DNA of 64,000 nt from Oidiodendron maius Zn (lineage: Eukaryota; Ascomycota; Leotiomycetes; Myxotrichaceae). Both the position numbers and the translations under genes were made by a program. The notes beneath the pieces are model-generated. The model made no database searches. It had not been told where the DNA came from and saw only the letters and a program-made list of their open reading frames with translations. This document shows, in pieces, positions 12,348 through 23,645 of the stretch; the first letter of the stretch is position 1; the number at the start of each line of letters is the position of its first letter. The stretch covers positions 372,001-436,000 of the forward strand of contig KN832877.1 of assembly GCA_000827325.1 (NCBI GenBank). The letters are read 5' to 3'.

Positions 12348-14083
12348 TCATTGTGCTTTTGAGTCCTTTCAGTCGTCAGCATAACATGCCGTCAAGGAGA
12401 AGTGTGTCTATATTACCTGTTTCTTGCCCTTCTGTCCGCCTTCCTGCGCCTTTTCCGGTGGTTTTTCAGGTCCAGCAACGGCTTGTTTAGCATCTCCATC
12501 GGCAGGCTTCCGTGCAGCAGCCTTCTCCTTTGCTACCTTCTCCTCGTTTGCCTTTGCCTTAATGGCCTCATTTTGGATATCAGCCTTGTCTTTCTCCCAC
12601 TGGCTGTTTGGATCCGCAAACTGATTTTTAATCTTTTCCGCACGTTCTGCTCGTTCCTTTTCTTCGCGTTCGCGGACTACTCGCTCCGCTTCCATTTCCT
12701 AGAATTACCGTCAGGAAAAAGGTTAGGGACAAGAAATGATATACTAACCTCCATGTGTCTGATATCGTCGACACTAGGCTCGTACAGGTGCCAAATAGTG
12801 TAGTGAGGTAGCCCAACTACGGAGAACTTCATACGTTTTGCCATCTATTCAATGTTAGACTTTAAATGGGTTAAATTGAGATGACATGAAGTCTTACCTT
12901 TCCGAAACCTTCAGTCTCTGCATGCTTTTGAAAGCTGAACGCTGGGAAATGTACCCCTGCTCTGAACACCTTTGCCTTCGCCAAGATACTGACACCTCCA
13001 ACACCATCAATATCCATTTCCATATCTGGGTCGCCATACGGATCCCTCAGGTATGCAAGATGCGGCCGCCAAGTTGCATATTCTGCGTAACCCTCAACAA
13101 TTACTGCGTCTTCGTCCAGAGTATCTGCAAGTGCTAAGGCCGTCTCGGATTCCTGCCAGGAATTCAAATCGTACGGTTGCTCGCCACCAAGCCAGTCCGG
13201 AAGAGGACGCCATACGTCTACAAATTAGCAATGGTTGCAGGTTCAAAAGTTCGAAAACTTACTTGGAACTATAACATCCTTGTTGTGCCGCATCAGATCC
13301 TCGAGAATGGTAGTTGGCGCAGTCTCGACATCCACATCCCTCCAGTATACCCAGCTGTGGTACGGCCGCAGAGCTGCGCTCAGCAGCCAATTTCTAGCCT
13401 GGGCCATCAATTTTCTTCTGCTTGCCTGCGCAGCAAAGCCGTGTCGGCTTTCGACATCTTGATTAACCTTCTGTCCAAAATCTTTCTCAATAATTGATAT
13501 CTCGCCGTATGGTTGCTTAGGGTCTGGGTCTGCCTGTAGCTCCTCCAGGAGCTCCGAAAGGAGAGAAAGCGTGTTATCCTTGGAATCTGATACTAGGAAA
13601 GCCAGATCTATCAGATGGTGTGGGTAGGTGAAGTTGTGGAGGTGTGAAAAGAACATTCGCAGATGCGATTCTGCGTCCCGAAGAGGCGCGCAGAGCAGGA
13701 TCCGCTCCTCCCTCTCCCACCCCCTCGCCGTCCCTTTCACATTGGACAGATCATAATATCGCACAGTCTCAAGTTGGAAGTCCTCGCTCGAAGATAGCAG
13801 CCCTAATGAGAGGACCGGGAGTAATGAGGCGCCGGGCCATATGAAGCACGTAAAAAACACGCCAACCGCAACTATGATCGCCAATCGAAAGATGAGTTGT
13901 CGTCGCCGTCGAAGTGCAGGAGGGGAGGTCCTGGAATGAAATCTAAATGGATTAATTCTCTGGACCTCTACGCATCCTCATCTCTGAAGATGGGACGTAC
14001 CTGTGAGGAGAAATGGAATATGCTTCGCTCTTGGCTCGTGGATACCCATTCGAGTAGGATCCTGCCTGATGCCGGGGCATCAT
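12348..14083 (-). CDS. ANP1: Mannan polymerase II subunit Anp1 (Mnn9/Van1/Anp1 mannosyltransferase family)
   Basis: Golgi type II membrane alpha-1,6-mannosyltransferase that extends N-glycan outer chains. Minus-strand exons: 14001..14083, 13263..13930, 12898..13217, 12749..12844, 12417..12698 and 12348..12365, total 488 residues. A short basic cytosolic tail precedes one membrane anchor (AIIVAVGVFFTCF). The catalytic region shows YWRDVDVE (DxD-type metal site), DVIVP-NVWRPLP across a splice join, DLNSWQESE, WRPHLAYLRDPYGDP, DGVGGVSIL, and KHAETEGFGK-MAKRM, ending LPHYTIWHLYEPS. The tail is a charged helix rich in Glu, Lys and Ala. The start lies in a separate first exon; the frame around 13884 has only TTG. 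The last exon encodes only DSKAQ plus stop and is the least certain; without splicing the protein would end two codons into the intron. Mnn9 or Van1 are alternatives, but the GVGGVSILAKA region fits Anp1 better. Confidence 0.87.
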
Positions 14084-15927
14084 CTTCGCAGAAGACGATG
14101 ACGCATATGATGGTAACATCCAAACGGCGGCTGTCGATGGTCAATTCAATAGGAGTAGCCTTGGATTTTCAAATTGGCCAGTTTGGCGAATTATGTCCTG
14201 AAGCACAGTTCTTTCGACAACGCCGAATACGAGTCCGCGCAACCCCCGGGCTGCAGCCCAATGCTGAGGAATCGGCCAGGAGAGGATAGAGCAACGAAGA
14301 CAGTGACCAGAAAAAATCTCTTCAGCAAACGGCGCCTCGCTGTGTGCAGTGGTGAGAAAGAGCGAGCGCACTGGGGAGATTTGAATTACAGATTCGCAAG
14401 CCTGTCCTGTCTTCAAGGGGGTAAAGCTAAAGACCCGCTAGCGCCAAAGTCCGAAAGAATCGTAGTCTTGAAACTTGGCACATGCTGACGACCGTATCAG
14501 CTGGTGCAAAGAAACAAACCACCCCCAAATTTCGGACGCGGGATGGAGTCTTATTCAGCTTTCAGCGCCCAGCCCAGCGCGTGAGGGGTATATATTAAAT
14601 GTGTGCCAGGTATCCGCACTGTATATTAATCTGCATGGCAATGGAAGTGCTATTGTCCAAGAAAACTGCAAGTGGGAAAGACATAATTAATATTTTGACT
14701 CTGCATATATTATTGTAGAACATGCTATCCCACTACAGTAAAACCCCCTCCTATTCACCAGGTTCTCTCCAGCCAGTCTGGTGGACTCCTTTTAAATGTT
14801 AAGGGGTTACGAGCTCCTATAAACAATGTATCAGCGTCATGCAAATACAAGAACTTAAATTAACACAAAGATGAGTATAGTGTGCTCAGAAAGCCGTTTT
14901 AGTCAGGCATCCCAATCGGCCTCAGAGCTCCACATTACAAAACGTCCTGCAGAGCATCCAAAGCGCTGAAACCCACAACTCCACAACCCGTCATCCCAAC
15001 AGAGGTACATCAGCCGGTAAGGTGTGGGAGCGGGGTTCGATTGAGATGCGTTCATTGAATGGATAAGCTGGTTGTCATCAGGGCAGAGTGTGGCTAAGAA
15101 AGAGAGTGCTCATACCAGCAAGTGTCCACAGGGGATCGCAGAGAATTCGATCTAGTTCTTGTGGTCAGCGATGATATAGCTTGGACAAGACAAATAGCAG
15201 AGAATCAAAACGTGTTCATCAGAAACGTATTGGTATTTTGGATATCATCAAGGAGTTCAGCAGCAGAACTGATTGAAAAGGGTTTTCATCATGAAACGGA
15301 AGGTGGCATTTGAGGTTAAGAATTACTAACCAGTAGCAATGACGAACGATACCCACCCCGTAGGCGTATCTCCTGTATGTAGAATGGCCCTTACATGAAA
15401 TATGGCATACGCATTCCCCCAAGTCTACGAAGCTTTAAAACTTCGTTATCTAATAACTTCGTCAGAACCCCAAACATGTAGCGCGTAAGTAATGGATGAG
15501 GTAGAAAATGCTTCAGATGGTGATGCATGTTTGTTCAATGGCTCAGGAAATCACCGAGAACTGGTGTGAATGAAATCATCAGGAGCAAGGCGGGCAGGAA
15601 TTGAAAGAATATTGCTTACAATACTAGAAGGTCCGCAGAAGCTTACTGTGTCAGTAAGAATATTAGTGATTGCAGTTGAGCAACATTGGAACCTTAGAGT
15701 TGACTCCGTTGAGGGAGTTGACGCTTCGAGACCAGAGAAACATTGTTGTGGGAGAGAATCGAAGGCAAGATTTTCAGGCGAAGAACCATCCGCTGGCTGA
15801 GCGCGGCTGTCGCCAAAACAAGCGCGCGCACCAATCACTGCCACCCGGGTGCTTTTTCAGATAAAGTCTCTGTAGTCCGCAATCATGAAATGGGAAAGCA
15901 TCAGCCTCATACTTCGTTTAATTCAAA
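14084..15927. other. Divergent intergenic region ANP1 / MTR3
   Basis: 1.84 kb. Contains both promoters. AT-rich around 14620-14720, followed by a pogo-like terminal sequence near 14730 (listed separately). No coding exon or RNA gene recognised. Confidence 0.5.
14731..14760. repeat. Possible solo terminal end of a pogo/Fot1-like DNA transposon
   Basis: The stretch beginning CTACAGTAAAACCCCC resembles the CAGTAAAACC ends typical of pogo/Tigger-class elements, which insert at TA. No second inverted end, target duplication or transposase was found nearby, so this is a weak resemblance only. Confidence 0.2.
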
Positions 15928-16925
15928 ATGACTGACAGGAGGAGAATCAACGGGCCGTCTGGTGGCACTTCAGCACCTGTTTACTCCAAATACCTTACCA
16001 AAGGCCCTAGCGACGTGGACCGGCCAACGAGAACAAGAGCACCAAATGTCCTGAGGAAAATGTGTACGTAGATATCACTTCCAAGAGGGGATCTGTCTAA
16101 CAGTCAGTAGTCTTGAAGACCGGCGTCACTCCTTCAGCTTCTGGGTCAGCATATCTCGAACTTGAAGCTTCGAAAAACCCGAAAGCTACCTCGCCTGGCC
16201 TAGCCACGCTCTCCACGTCGGGTCTGAAGCTGACCTGCACCGTCCACGGCCCTCGACCACTCCCGAAATCTGCGCCCTTCTCTCCCCATATAATACTGAC
16301 AACGCATGTCAAGTATGCGCCATTCGCCACCAGGAGGAGGCGAGGTTTTGTCCGCGATGCAAGCGAGAGGGATCTTGGTGTTCACCTGGAGACCGCATTA
16401 AGAGGGGTTATCATTGGCGATAGATGGCCTAAGAGCGGGGTTGATGTTATAATCACCATTTTAGAAGGCGAAGAAGATCAATGGTGGGGAGATGACCGCG
16501 GTCAAGGCTCTACCAGCGCGGGGGAGTGGGGAATTATGAGTGTCCTCAGCGGTTGCATAACTGTTGCTTCTGCAGCGATTGCGGATGCTGGAATTGACTG
16601 TGTAGATGTTGTGTCTGGTGGAGTTGCGGCAATAGTTCGAGAATCTGGAAACGAAGAGAAGCCCTCGTCGATAAACCTAGTCCTCGATCCCGTTCCGTCT
16701 GAGCACCAAGAAATTCTTGCAGCCTGCATTGTGGGCTACCTACCTGCCCGGGATGAAATTACCGACCTCTGGGCTAAAGGAGATATTGGGAATGAGAACC
16801 AGGAGTCAGCAAGTCAAAACTACGCATATGAAGACCTTGCAGATAATGCTGTGCAAGCAGCCCTGGGGTCGTACAGAGTCCTTGTTGGGGCTTTGAAGGA
16901 GGCCGCGGATATGAAAATGAGATGA
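15928..16925 (+). CDS. MTR3: Exosome core subunit Mtr3 (RNase PH-like)
   Basis: Catalytically inert RNase PH-fold subunit of the six-member exosome ring, acting in nuclear and cytoplasmic 3'-5' RNA decay and rRNA maturation. Exons 15928..16063 and 16111..16925 give 316 residues; the 47 nt intron joins LRKM-FLKTGV. The N-terminus is a basic tail (MTDRRRINGPSGG); the RNase PH region includes GSAYLELE, VHGPRPL and, later, WGIMSVLSGCITVASAAIADAGI, here cited in part. The C-terminal half is acidic and ends in a helix (ALKEAADMKMR). The second exon has no ATG at its start, so the short first exon is needed. Mtr3 is preferred over Rrp41/Rrp46 because of the N-terminal extension; that choice is from memory. 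Confidence 0.82.
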
Positions 16926-17411
16926 TAATGCAAATCATCGACTTTCACGACAATTATAGGTGCTGGCGTTCATACCAAATCAGGAGAGCTGCATAGGCCA
17001 AAATGGGCTCTGGCGTTAAAAACGAAGTTCGTGTAGCAGTGCAGCCTGACAAATGGATCAGGTATGAGACAACTCTTTAATGCGCAATGATATTTCGCAT
17101 CGTACAAAGGCCCTTTATCATTCTATTTGTGCCACTTATTTCCATTGGTGCAATTTTCTCTCTGTATATCTATTTGCATGCAGAAGCAAGCCACCTGCCT
17201 CAAGGTTGTTTGCTACCCCTCGCGAATGATTTCCTTTACTCCCCACGATCATAAGGATCCTCCATTATCTTGTTCTCATCAACACTATATATTTCAAATT
17301 CTCCCTTTCATACAGTACAAGTGAAACAGTTCAGTACAATTTAAAACTCTGGGCTTAACTTTTTGAGCTGCTTCAAGCTTATCTTTGAAGATATCGAACA
17401 TTGCCTCTCAT
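16926..17411. other. Intergenic region MTR3 to Myb-like gene
   Basis: About 490 nt between tandem plus-strand genes: 3' UTR then promoter and a pyrimidine-rich leader from about 17100. Nothing else seen. Confidence 0.5.
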
Positions 17412-18029
17412 ATGCCTTCCAAAATCCAACTTGACGAAAATCTCTGGTTCCTCTATATCTGTCTCCAGAAATCGGACCTAAAATCCGTACGTTCCTTATG
17501 ACATTCCTCTCATTTTCCACTTCAAACTCTTTCCACAGAGACTCACAACAACCCACAGATTGACTTCACAGCCGTCGGTGCCTCCACCAACCTCAAGCCC
17601 CCGGCAGCACGTATGCGGTACACTCGTTTGCGCCGACAAATTGAATCCGGAACCCTGATCGGGACGCACGGGATTCCCTTCCCATCTGATAAGGTTGTAG
17701 AAAAGAACGCCGAGGCCGGGAAGAAGCGGAAGCGACTGAGTCCTGGGAAAGCCGGGAGGAGTGATGCCGAGGAGGACACCGTGGAGAAAGATGAGAGCAA
17801 GAAAAGAATGAAGCGCCAGAGCATGATAAAGAAGGAAGAGGACGGGAGTGAAGGGTTCGAAAGTAGTGGGAAGAGTGACAGTGATTTTGAAGACTCAGAG
17901 GATGATATGCCGTTGGCGAAGTTGATGAAATCTACGGCCAAAGCACCTGGCGGTTCCCCAAATCATGTGTCTGAACATAGCAATATGATTGATATCTCCG
18001 GGCCTCAAAGGTCCTGGGCGTGGGAATAG
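17412..18029 (+). CDS. Small fungal Myb/SANT-like DNA-binding protein
   Basis: 181 residues from exons 17412..17486 and 17559..18029. The first 60 residues form the conserved fungal Myb-like module: ENLWFLYICLQKSD, then KS-IDFTAVG across the intron, then AARMRYTRLRRQIE. The remainder is low-complexity and nuclear in character, with basic clusters (KKRKR, KKRMKRQ) and an acidic patch (DSDFEDSEDDMP). These proteins are widespread in Pezizomycotina and mostly uncharacterised; DNA binding is inferred from the fold. An alternative acceptor at 17538 would add seven residues and cannot be excluded. Confidence 0.78.
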
Positions 18030-18861
18030 GCAAGGATTCCGCACTAACATCTACTATGCTATTGCAAGCTTCAATAATCTTGTTGGAAGATTACAACAGC
18101 TGGGAATTCGCGTGCAGTGAGGTTGGAGGGAAGAAGAACTTTACGAGTAGTATGCACTTATTATTTTCTCCTCTAGATAACGTCACATAAACTTGACACT
18201 TTGACGTAGTAAATCGGTTTCATACTCTGGCTAAAAAGGGGAGTGAGGGGGGGACTCAAAACACATTGAGGAAAGCAGGCCAAAGACGGAGTCTAGATAT
18301 CAATTGTATTCCGCCTCGGCTCTTCTATATCATCTGTTTTCTCAGGTCCTCAATTCGACTACTATCTTCCTGCTTAAATCTTACGCACATGGGTACGCCG
18401 GCATTAATCAGAATGCTATCCGCATGTTTCGGAAAGGACATTTTCTATTGTGCCACCTGGTCTAGACGGAAAGGAGAGGCTGGAGATATTGAGTCTACAG
18501 CAGACACTGTGCTATTTAAATAGGTCGAGACAACTGGAACTTGCCTAAAACATAAGCTAAGTATCACGCCCGCACTCGCAATTGAAGTCTCTTGTCATGT
18601 TGGCGGGTTATCAGATGGCAAGCAGCTTCATACACGAACGCCTTACACCAATGCAACTGATCTGAAATTGATTCTCTCTCAGTATGAGGTATAGAGTTAT
18701 CAAATAGTACAGCTCTGTATTCTACAACTATTACACAAAAGTAGAGAATGCAGTTGATGCCAAGTCGCCTAATCATTCTTAGGTTATAAATCCCTGTGCC
18801 TCTGTTCCCTAACTCCAACTCCTGGAAATGAAAAAGAGATACGTTTGTTAGACCTATGAGT
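18030..18861. other. Convergent 3' intergenic region
   Basis: About 830 nt between the 3' ends of the Myb-like gene and the RING ligase gene. Nothing beyond probable UTRs. Confidence 0.5.
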
Positions 18862-21800
18862 CTACGGGACAAATATCCTCGAGAACGATGCAACGTCTCT
18901 CCTGCAACACACACATTTGTCGAAGTTGTTCATAGCCAGCGTAACTCGGCAGTCATCGCATAGACTCAGGCATCGGCAAGGCCAAACGATAATGCTCCTA
19001 GGCGAGCTCTGGCAAACTACGCACTGAGGACCACCCTCTCCTAAGCCAGACGCGCCCTCTGCCCAAGACGTTGATTTTTTGGCTGAAGATGTGGCGGCAT
19101 GGAAATTGCGCCGAGTGATGATGAGATGCTCCAGGATCTGGGCTTCTTCTTCTGCCGTGAGCTTGCCGGGCTGCGAGGGTGTAAAATTGTGTGGTCGAAA
19201 ATTCGTGGAGGTCAAGACCTTGGCCCGATCCCGCTGGATCTTGTCTCGGAACCTGGAGCGAGTCATGATGGCATCGCTGGTCAGATGAGCTGCAAGAGCT
19301 TGCGCTTCAGCCCGCTGCTCCGGGGTTTTGGGGTGCAGAAGTTGAGCCAAGTCAGCAGAATTAAAGGGCGTATCGTTGAACGGTGTTCCTTCTCGAGATA
19401 GCTGGGGAGATCTCTGGGTTGGCGTTTTCCGTCCGTCTTCTGCGTCATCATCCGATTCCCAGTCCACTTCACTGGCGGACGTCGAGAGTGACACCATACT
19501 TGTAGTGTCCTCATCAATATCTTCTTTAGGAGCAAAAGTTCCACTTGAATCATCACTCCCCCACCATCCGCCATTAAGCCACCACCCGTATAGATTTGCA
19601 TCAAGCTTCTTCTCCTCCGTTTCGTCCCAGTTTTGCTGGTCGCTTTGCAATCGCCGCCTCATTTCAACCTCCACGTCTACATGGTCATCCTTCGGTAGAG
19701 TTAACTCTCCATCATTACCGAGGAGCCAGAAATTCAGTGAGTCAGGGATGTTGTTTTCTTCTGGTTTCATTTCTGCAGCACCGCTTTTTGGTCTTCTCAC
19801 TAGCCATAATAGAAATCGCGGTCGAGTTCGAAATCCTATCTTTGCGATGAATTTCAGAGCTAGGGATGCCCACCAGCTGAGTATCAACCTGTTGATACCC
19901 ACAAAGAAATCTAGTGCCATGACCCATCTTCCGCTCCTCTCTGTTGCTCCAACGCCATCCCTAATGGCTCGATCGTGACCTGAGATTTTGGTCACTTTTT
20001 GTGCGGTCATCTCTCTCGCATATCCACTCGATGTCTTGTTGAGAAGAGACATCGGCTGGTCCTTTGCAGCAACGAGTCCAACTCCATTGGACAGGCCATC
20101 GCTGAACGCCGAATCTGGATCGTGAGCACGGAAACTCGGGCCTAGCCATTGAGCTCCAGCAGCTTCAATCTCTCTCAGGCGTTCCTCCTCTAGCCAGGTC
20201 CGTTGCTTCACACTAACTGAACGGCTCTCATTCAAATACACAGCTTCACTTGCCATTGTCATGACACTAAAGCCTGTTCTCAACAGGGCAGTATAAAAGT
20301 CCATGTGCATTGTGATTCGGATGCTTGAAAGCGGGACATTGGCCTGCATGTTTTGATGGGCGATTCTTAACCTCTGCATAAGTGTGGTCTGTCCTTGCAG
20401 AGCACGATCGACTTCAAGGGCCACATCACGTGTATCGGGAGGCGATAGAACTGACAACAACAATGCGGCTGCGTAAATAATCGAGCAAGCGATAATGCCG
20501 CACAAAACGAGCACATGAGGGATGAACCCCACAATGGAGACAGTCGGGAATCTCAGCAAACTTTGATTGGGAATGTCATCGATTGAGAAAGTCGAGATGC
20601 TCCAGACAATGATGGACATGAAGGATAGACCCCAGAAACCAGTATTTATCAGCCGCAAGCGTCCCTGGAGGTTGAAAATGGCAAGAATATGACTTGTTAT
20701 GTGATTCATAGCTGATAAAAACCCGATCACCAGGACTTCCGGTGTAGTGTTCACCCTCTTCATGATCATTGCACGGGTGATGGCAATCTGGGTTCCGTCG
20801 CCAGTAGCGTTCACGGTATGGGCAATCCTCGTGCCTCCGAACGAGCCCCAGCCAAGCTGCTGGCCAATCGCCGCATCAGCTTCCGCAAAAGCCAAAGAGT
20901 GCTCGAAGAGAGTCATTCCGTTCTCTGCTGCTACTTGTCGGCCTTGTACTGCACACGAAATGGTCTCTATCAGTTGACTTAAGCTGAAAGTCTTGAAGAG
21001 GGGCCAAAGGAGAGATAATGATCCGGACAACTCTGGAGGGGGCATTTTCCCATTTGGTGAAGCCTTGGCTATTTCTTCATCATAATAAGGAGGTATCATT
21101 TGAACGGCAATGCATGAGTCTGCGTCCGACGCCCCCAGTAATAGGTTACTGCTGAGGGTATGCAGTAGGCCCCCATTCTGTGTGAACATCAGCTCGGAAG
21201 TCTTGGATGCATTGCCCCAGCGGAGCATGGAGAAATCCGGGGATGTCTGGCATTGTATCGATTGCAGAAGCCAACGCGCCTGGACCACGAGCAGAGCTAT
21301 GGGGATGAGTCGTAGAGCCAGGCGGATCTTCCATGGCAGTGTGAGATTCCGTCTTGTAGAGGCGTATATGTATGTGCGGTTGAGAACAATGGCCATGACT
21401 ATGCAGCATACTGCCCACTTGCTGGTTGCATAGCTGAAAACGCTCCCCAGGCTTCGAGCCCCTTCTATCGAGAATCGAGCTGCAATCCCTTCGGCCTGGC
21501 GGTCCACATCTACCAATATCTCCGACCCGGCTCGAGCAACATCCCGTACATTTCCCGCTGTTGTAACCGCAGTCGTTGCGGCTTCAAAGACCCCAGCACC
21601 CGTGGCTTCAGGTATTATTCGGCCCATCCTCGCTCCAAACATGTTGTCAACGGCTTCAGGGACCGTCAGGAACGACCCTATCCTCCTGAACATCCGCGGC
21701 CCAGCCAGAGCCAGGTCTTTGGCCGACGGAACATATTGGGTAACATTAGTCCAGTTTGCCCATGATGATATGTCGAATCTCCCTACATTATCGAGAGGCG

Positions 21801-21942
21801 AGATGGTATCCATGGCGTCTGCGGCTGTTTGCTTGCTTTCAAAGGCCCAAGGGGATGGAGTGATCAGAGATGGCGGGGATGCTGGATCATTAAGTCGATC
21901 GAGATCGACTATCGCATTGCATCGTCTACCATCTGAACACAC
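18862..21942 (-). CDS. ASI3: Asi1/Asi3-like multi-spanning RING E3 ubiquitin ligase (5' end unresolved)
   Basis: Resembles fungal Asi-type ligases, which in yeast sit in the inner nuclear membrane and degrade misplaced membrane proteins. One long frame of 1026 codons. Visible parts: an N-terminal lumenal-type segment with possible N-glycosylation sites (NWTNVT), four or five hydrophobic segments (e.g. WAVCCIVMAIVLN, LIPIALLVV, FMSIIVWSIS, LVLCGIIACSII), a long acidic cytosolic stretch, and a C-terminal RING with CVVC, CRCLSLCDDC and CVCC as metal ligands. The frame opens at a GTG (21942); the first in-frame ATG is at 21813 (MDTISPLD), and upstream the frame is closed by a TGA. A signal-bearing first exon may be missing from this model. 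Tandem with SEN34 upstream on the same strand. The RING call is firm; orthology to Asi1 versus Asi3 is not. Confidence 0.75.
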   Translation of the reverse strand: MCSDGRRCNAIVDLDRLNDPASPPSLITPSPWAFESKQTAADAMDTISPLDNVGRFDISSWANWTNVTQYVPSAKDLALAGPRMFRRIGSFLTVPEAVDNMFGARMGRIIPEATGAGVFEAATTAVTTAGNVRDVARAGSEILVDVDRQAEGIAARFSIEGARSLGSVFSYATSKWAVCCIVMAIVLNRTYIYASTRRNLTLPWKIRLALRLIPIALLVVQARWLLQSIQCQTSPDFSMLRWGNASKTSELMFTQNGGLLHTLSSNLLLGASDADSCIAVQMIPPYYDEEIAKASPNGKMPPPELSGSLSLLWPLFKTFSLSQLIETISCAVQGRQVAAENGMTLFEHSLAFAEADAAIGQQLGWGSFGGTRIAHTVNATGDGTQIAITRAMIMKRVNTTPEVLVIGFLSAMNHITSHILAIFNLQGRLRLINTGFWGLSFMSIIVWSISTFSIDDIPNQSLLRFPTVSIVGFIPHVLVLCGIIACSIIYAAALLLSVLSPPDTRDVALEVDRALQGQTTLMQRLRIAHQNMQANVPLSSIRITMHMDFYTALLRTGFSVMTMASEAVYLNESRSVSVKQRTWLEEERLREIEAAGAQWLGPSFRAHDPDSAFSDGLSNGVGLVAAKDQPMSLLNKTSSGYAREMTAQKVTKISGHDRAIRDGVGATERSGRWVMALDFFVGINRLILSWWASLALKFIAKIGFRTRPRFLLWLVRRPKSGAAEMKPEENNIPDSLNFWLLGNDGELTLPKDDHVDVEVEMRRRLQSDQQNWDETEEKKLDANLYGWWLNGGWWGSDDSSGTFAPKEDIDEDTTSMVSLSTSASEVDWESDDDAEDGRKTPTQRSPQLSREGTPFNDTPFNSADLAQLLHPKTPEQRAEAQALAAHLTSDAIMTRSRFRDKIQRDRAKVLTSTNFRPHNFTPSQPGKLTAEEEAQILEHLIITRRNFHAATSSAKKSTSWAEGASGLGEGGPQCVVCQSSPRSIIVWPCRCLSLCDDCRVTLAMNNFDKCVCCRRDVASFSRIFVP

Positions 21943-22279
21943 AGTCGGGTAGTGGATTGCCTCAGGGGAGACAGTGAGTGGTGACCATCAAACTGGATGT
22001 CGGGCCACGGTAAAGTAAATTGGGAGCATGACAGATGATGCGACTGCGGCAGTGTAGTTCCCCACATCCCGAGTGACCGCCTAGAACCTGGTCTACAGAG
22101 ACATGGGATCTGACAGCGCTGCACTTTATTCCCGCCCATGCCACGCACTTCGATCAATGCCATGTATTTGCACATATTTCACACAATGGTATATCCACAA
22201 GTCTCGGATCATGGTATTATATTCAAGGGAATCATTCTCAGCTTGGGTATCTAAAAATAAGTCGTCCTGTCTACTCGTC
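21943..22279. other. Intergenic region between SEN34 and the RING ligase gene
   Basis: About 340 nt. Should contain the true 5' exon or leader of the RING ligase: an ATG frame (MLPIYFTVARHPV) about 40 codons upstream ends at a TGA before the main frame. Confidence 0.4.
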
Positions 22280-23194
22280 TTACATCCCCCCCCACTCAAT
22301 ACAGAACGTCCTGACGGCAGGAGCCTCGTCTGTCTTGCCATCAGGGTCCTCGCCTCCAATAAGAAAGCTCTTTTTGACTCGTGTGCCTAGCCGCCCCCCA
22401 CCTATAATATCAATCATGGAGAACTCCTCTTCCCAGCCATAGCTGGTAGCAGAGAAGTGACTGTGGAAGCGGAGCGGATCTCCCGGGTATACATTGTAGT
22501 CACAGCCAAAGCGAAGCCCAGGCATGATAAAATAGTTACGAGAGTGGAGATGCTCGAAAAGCGGGTAAGACGAAGGGACTAGAGGGGTTGGTTGTAGCGT
22601 TGTGTTCTCCGGCAGCGAACTGGGAGAGTAAGAAGTAGTAGGAGTAACCCCATAAGGTATATCCGGTTTTGAAGAAGCCGCAGATGTGGTAGGAGAAGTT
22701 GGCCGCGCATCTTCGAACAGTGATTCAGAGGCGGCATCTTCAGTAATATCACCACTTGTGATCTGCCCTTCTGGCTGAGCGTCCATTCGTCTTCTCTGGG
22801 CTGCTTGCTTAGCAAGTGCGTGCTCCGACCTCTTCCGCGATGCACCTTCTGCAATCCGCTTTGCTTCTAGGCCCTTGGATCTCAAAGAATCGAGATATTT
22901 CCTTTTATCAGATCCCTCTAGCGTACTGAACCTCTGTTTGTGCCATGCATGGTCATCGACGATATACGCGGCTTCTTTCTCTACTAGAAATTTTGCTTCC
23001 TCTGGCATAAGCTCGAGAGGGAGGCCAAGAAATAAATTCTGCTGAGGGATCTGCGGGATGCTGCCAATAAGGACCCCGCAGATATGGTGAGTCCTGCGCA
23101 GGTAAGTCACGACATTTATATCGAATAGCAAATATCGGCCAGCGATCATAGAGATTGCAACCGGCTCTGAGGGCGTCTCGAAGGACTCCGACAT
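22280..23194 (-). CDS. SEN34: tRNA-splicing endonuclease catalytic subunit Sen34
   Basis: Catalytic subunit that cuts the 3' splice site of intron-containing pre-tRNAs, in complex with Sen2, Sen15 and Sen54. Single exon, 304 residues. An N-terminal domain (MIAGRYLLFDINVVTYLR) is followed by a charged linker and the C-terminal endonuclease fold with the triad: Tyr in VYPGDP (about residue 236), His in RFHSHF (about 244) and Lys in RVKKSFLIG (about 274). All three are intact, so the enzyme should be active. The start ATG is the first in frame and places the conserved domain normally. Confidence 0.92.
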   Translation of the reverse strand: MSESFETPSEPVAISMIAGRYLLFDINVVTYLRRTHHICGVLIGSIPQIPQQNLFLGLPLELMPEEAKFLVEKEAAYIVDDHAWHKQRFSTLEGSDKRKYLDSLRSKGLEAKRIAEGASRKRSEHALAKQAAQRRRMDAQPEGQITSGDITEDAASESLFEDARPTSPTTSAASSKPDIPYGVTPTTSYSPSSLPENTTLQPTPLVPSSYPLFEHLHSRNYFIMPGLRFGCDYNVYPGDPLRFHSHFSATSYGWEEEFSMIDIIGGGRLGTRVKKSFLIGGEDPDGKTDEAPAVRTFCIEWGGM

Positions 23195-23645
23195 GGCACC
23201 CTTGCTCGCCCAATGGCTTCACCTGCTTTGGCCCCTCGGTCAGTACCGTGCAGTGTATGTTAAGGAGACTAAACAAACGTGAAGGAGTGCGGTGGATCAT
23301 TAATTAAAACATAGAATATACATCAAGTCCAGAAGAATCTGGTATCAGGGGATTGACAGATCGGGTTTTATAATCATATCGACAGGTAAGAGCATTGCAG
23401 TAAAATATGTAGGTACTCACCAAGGCTTGCAAATGGCGAGATGTGTAAAACGTGAAGATGTTGTGGTCTGGAAAGTTTTTCTTCCTTGCTCGACGACTAG
23501 TAAAGCTCGCTTATATTTTCGCCGCTATTAGTGGACTAGGGGCTGGCCTTCGGGAGAGCCGCTGTACAATACTTCTTCCCTCGTGCTAGTTGGACGGAAT
23601 ATATAGGTTGCAAGCACTATTCAGCCCGGATAAATCATATCGCCA
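23195..23645. other. Divergent intergenic region SEN34 / small membrane protein
   Basis: 450 nt between divergent starts. No other feature seen. Confidence 0.5.
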
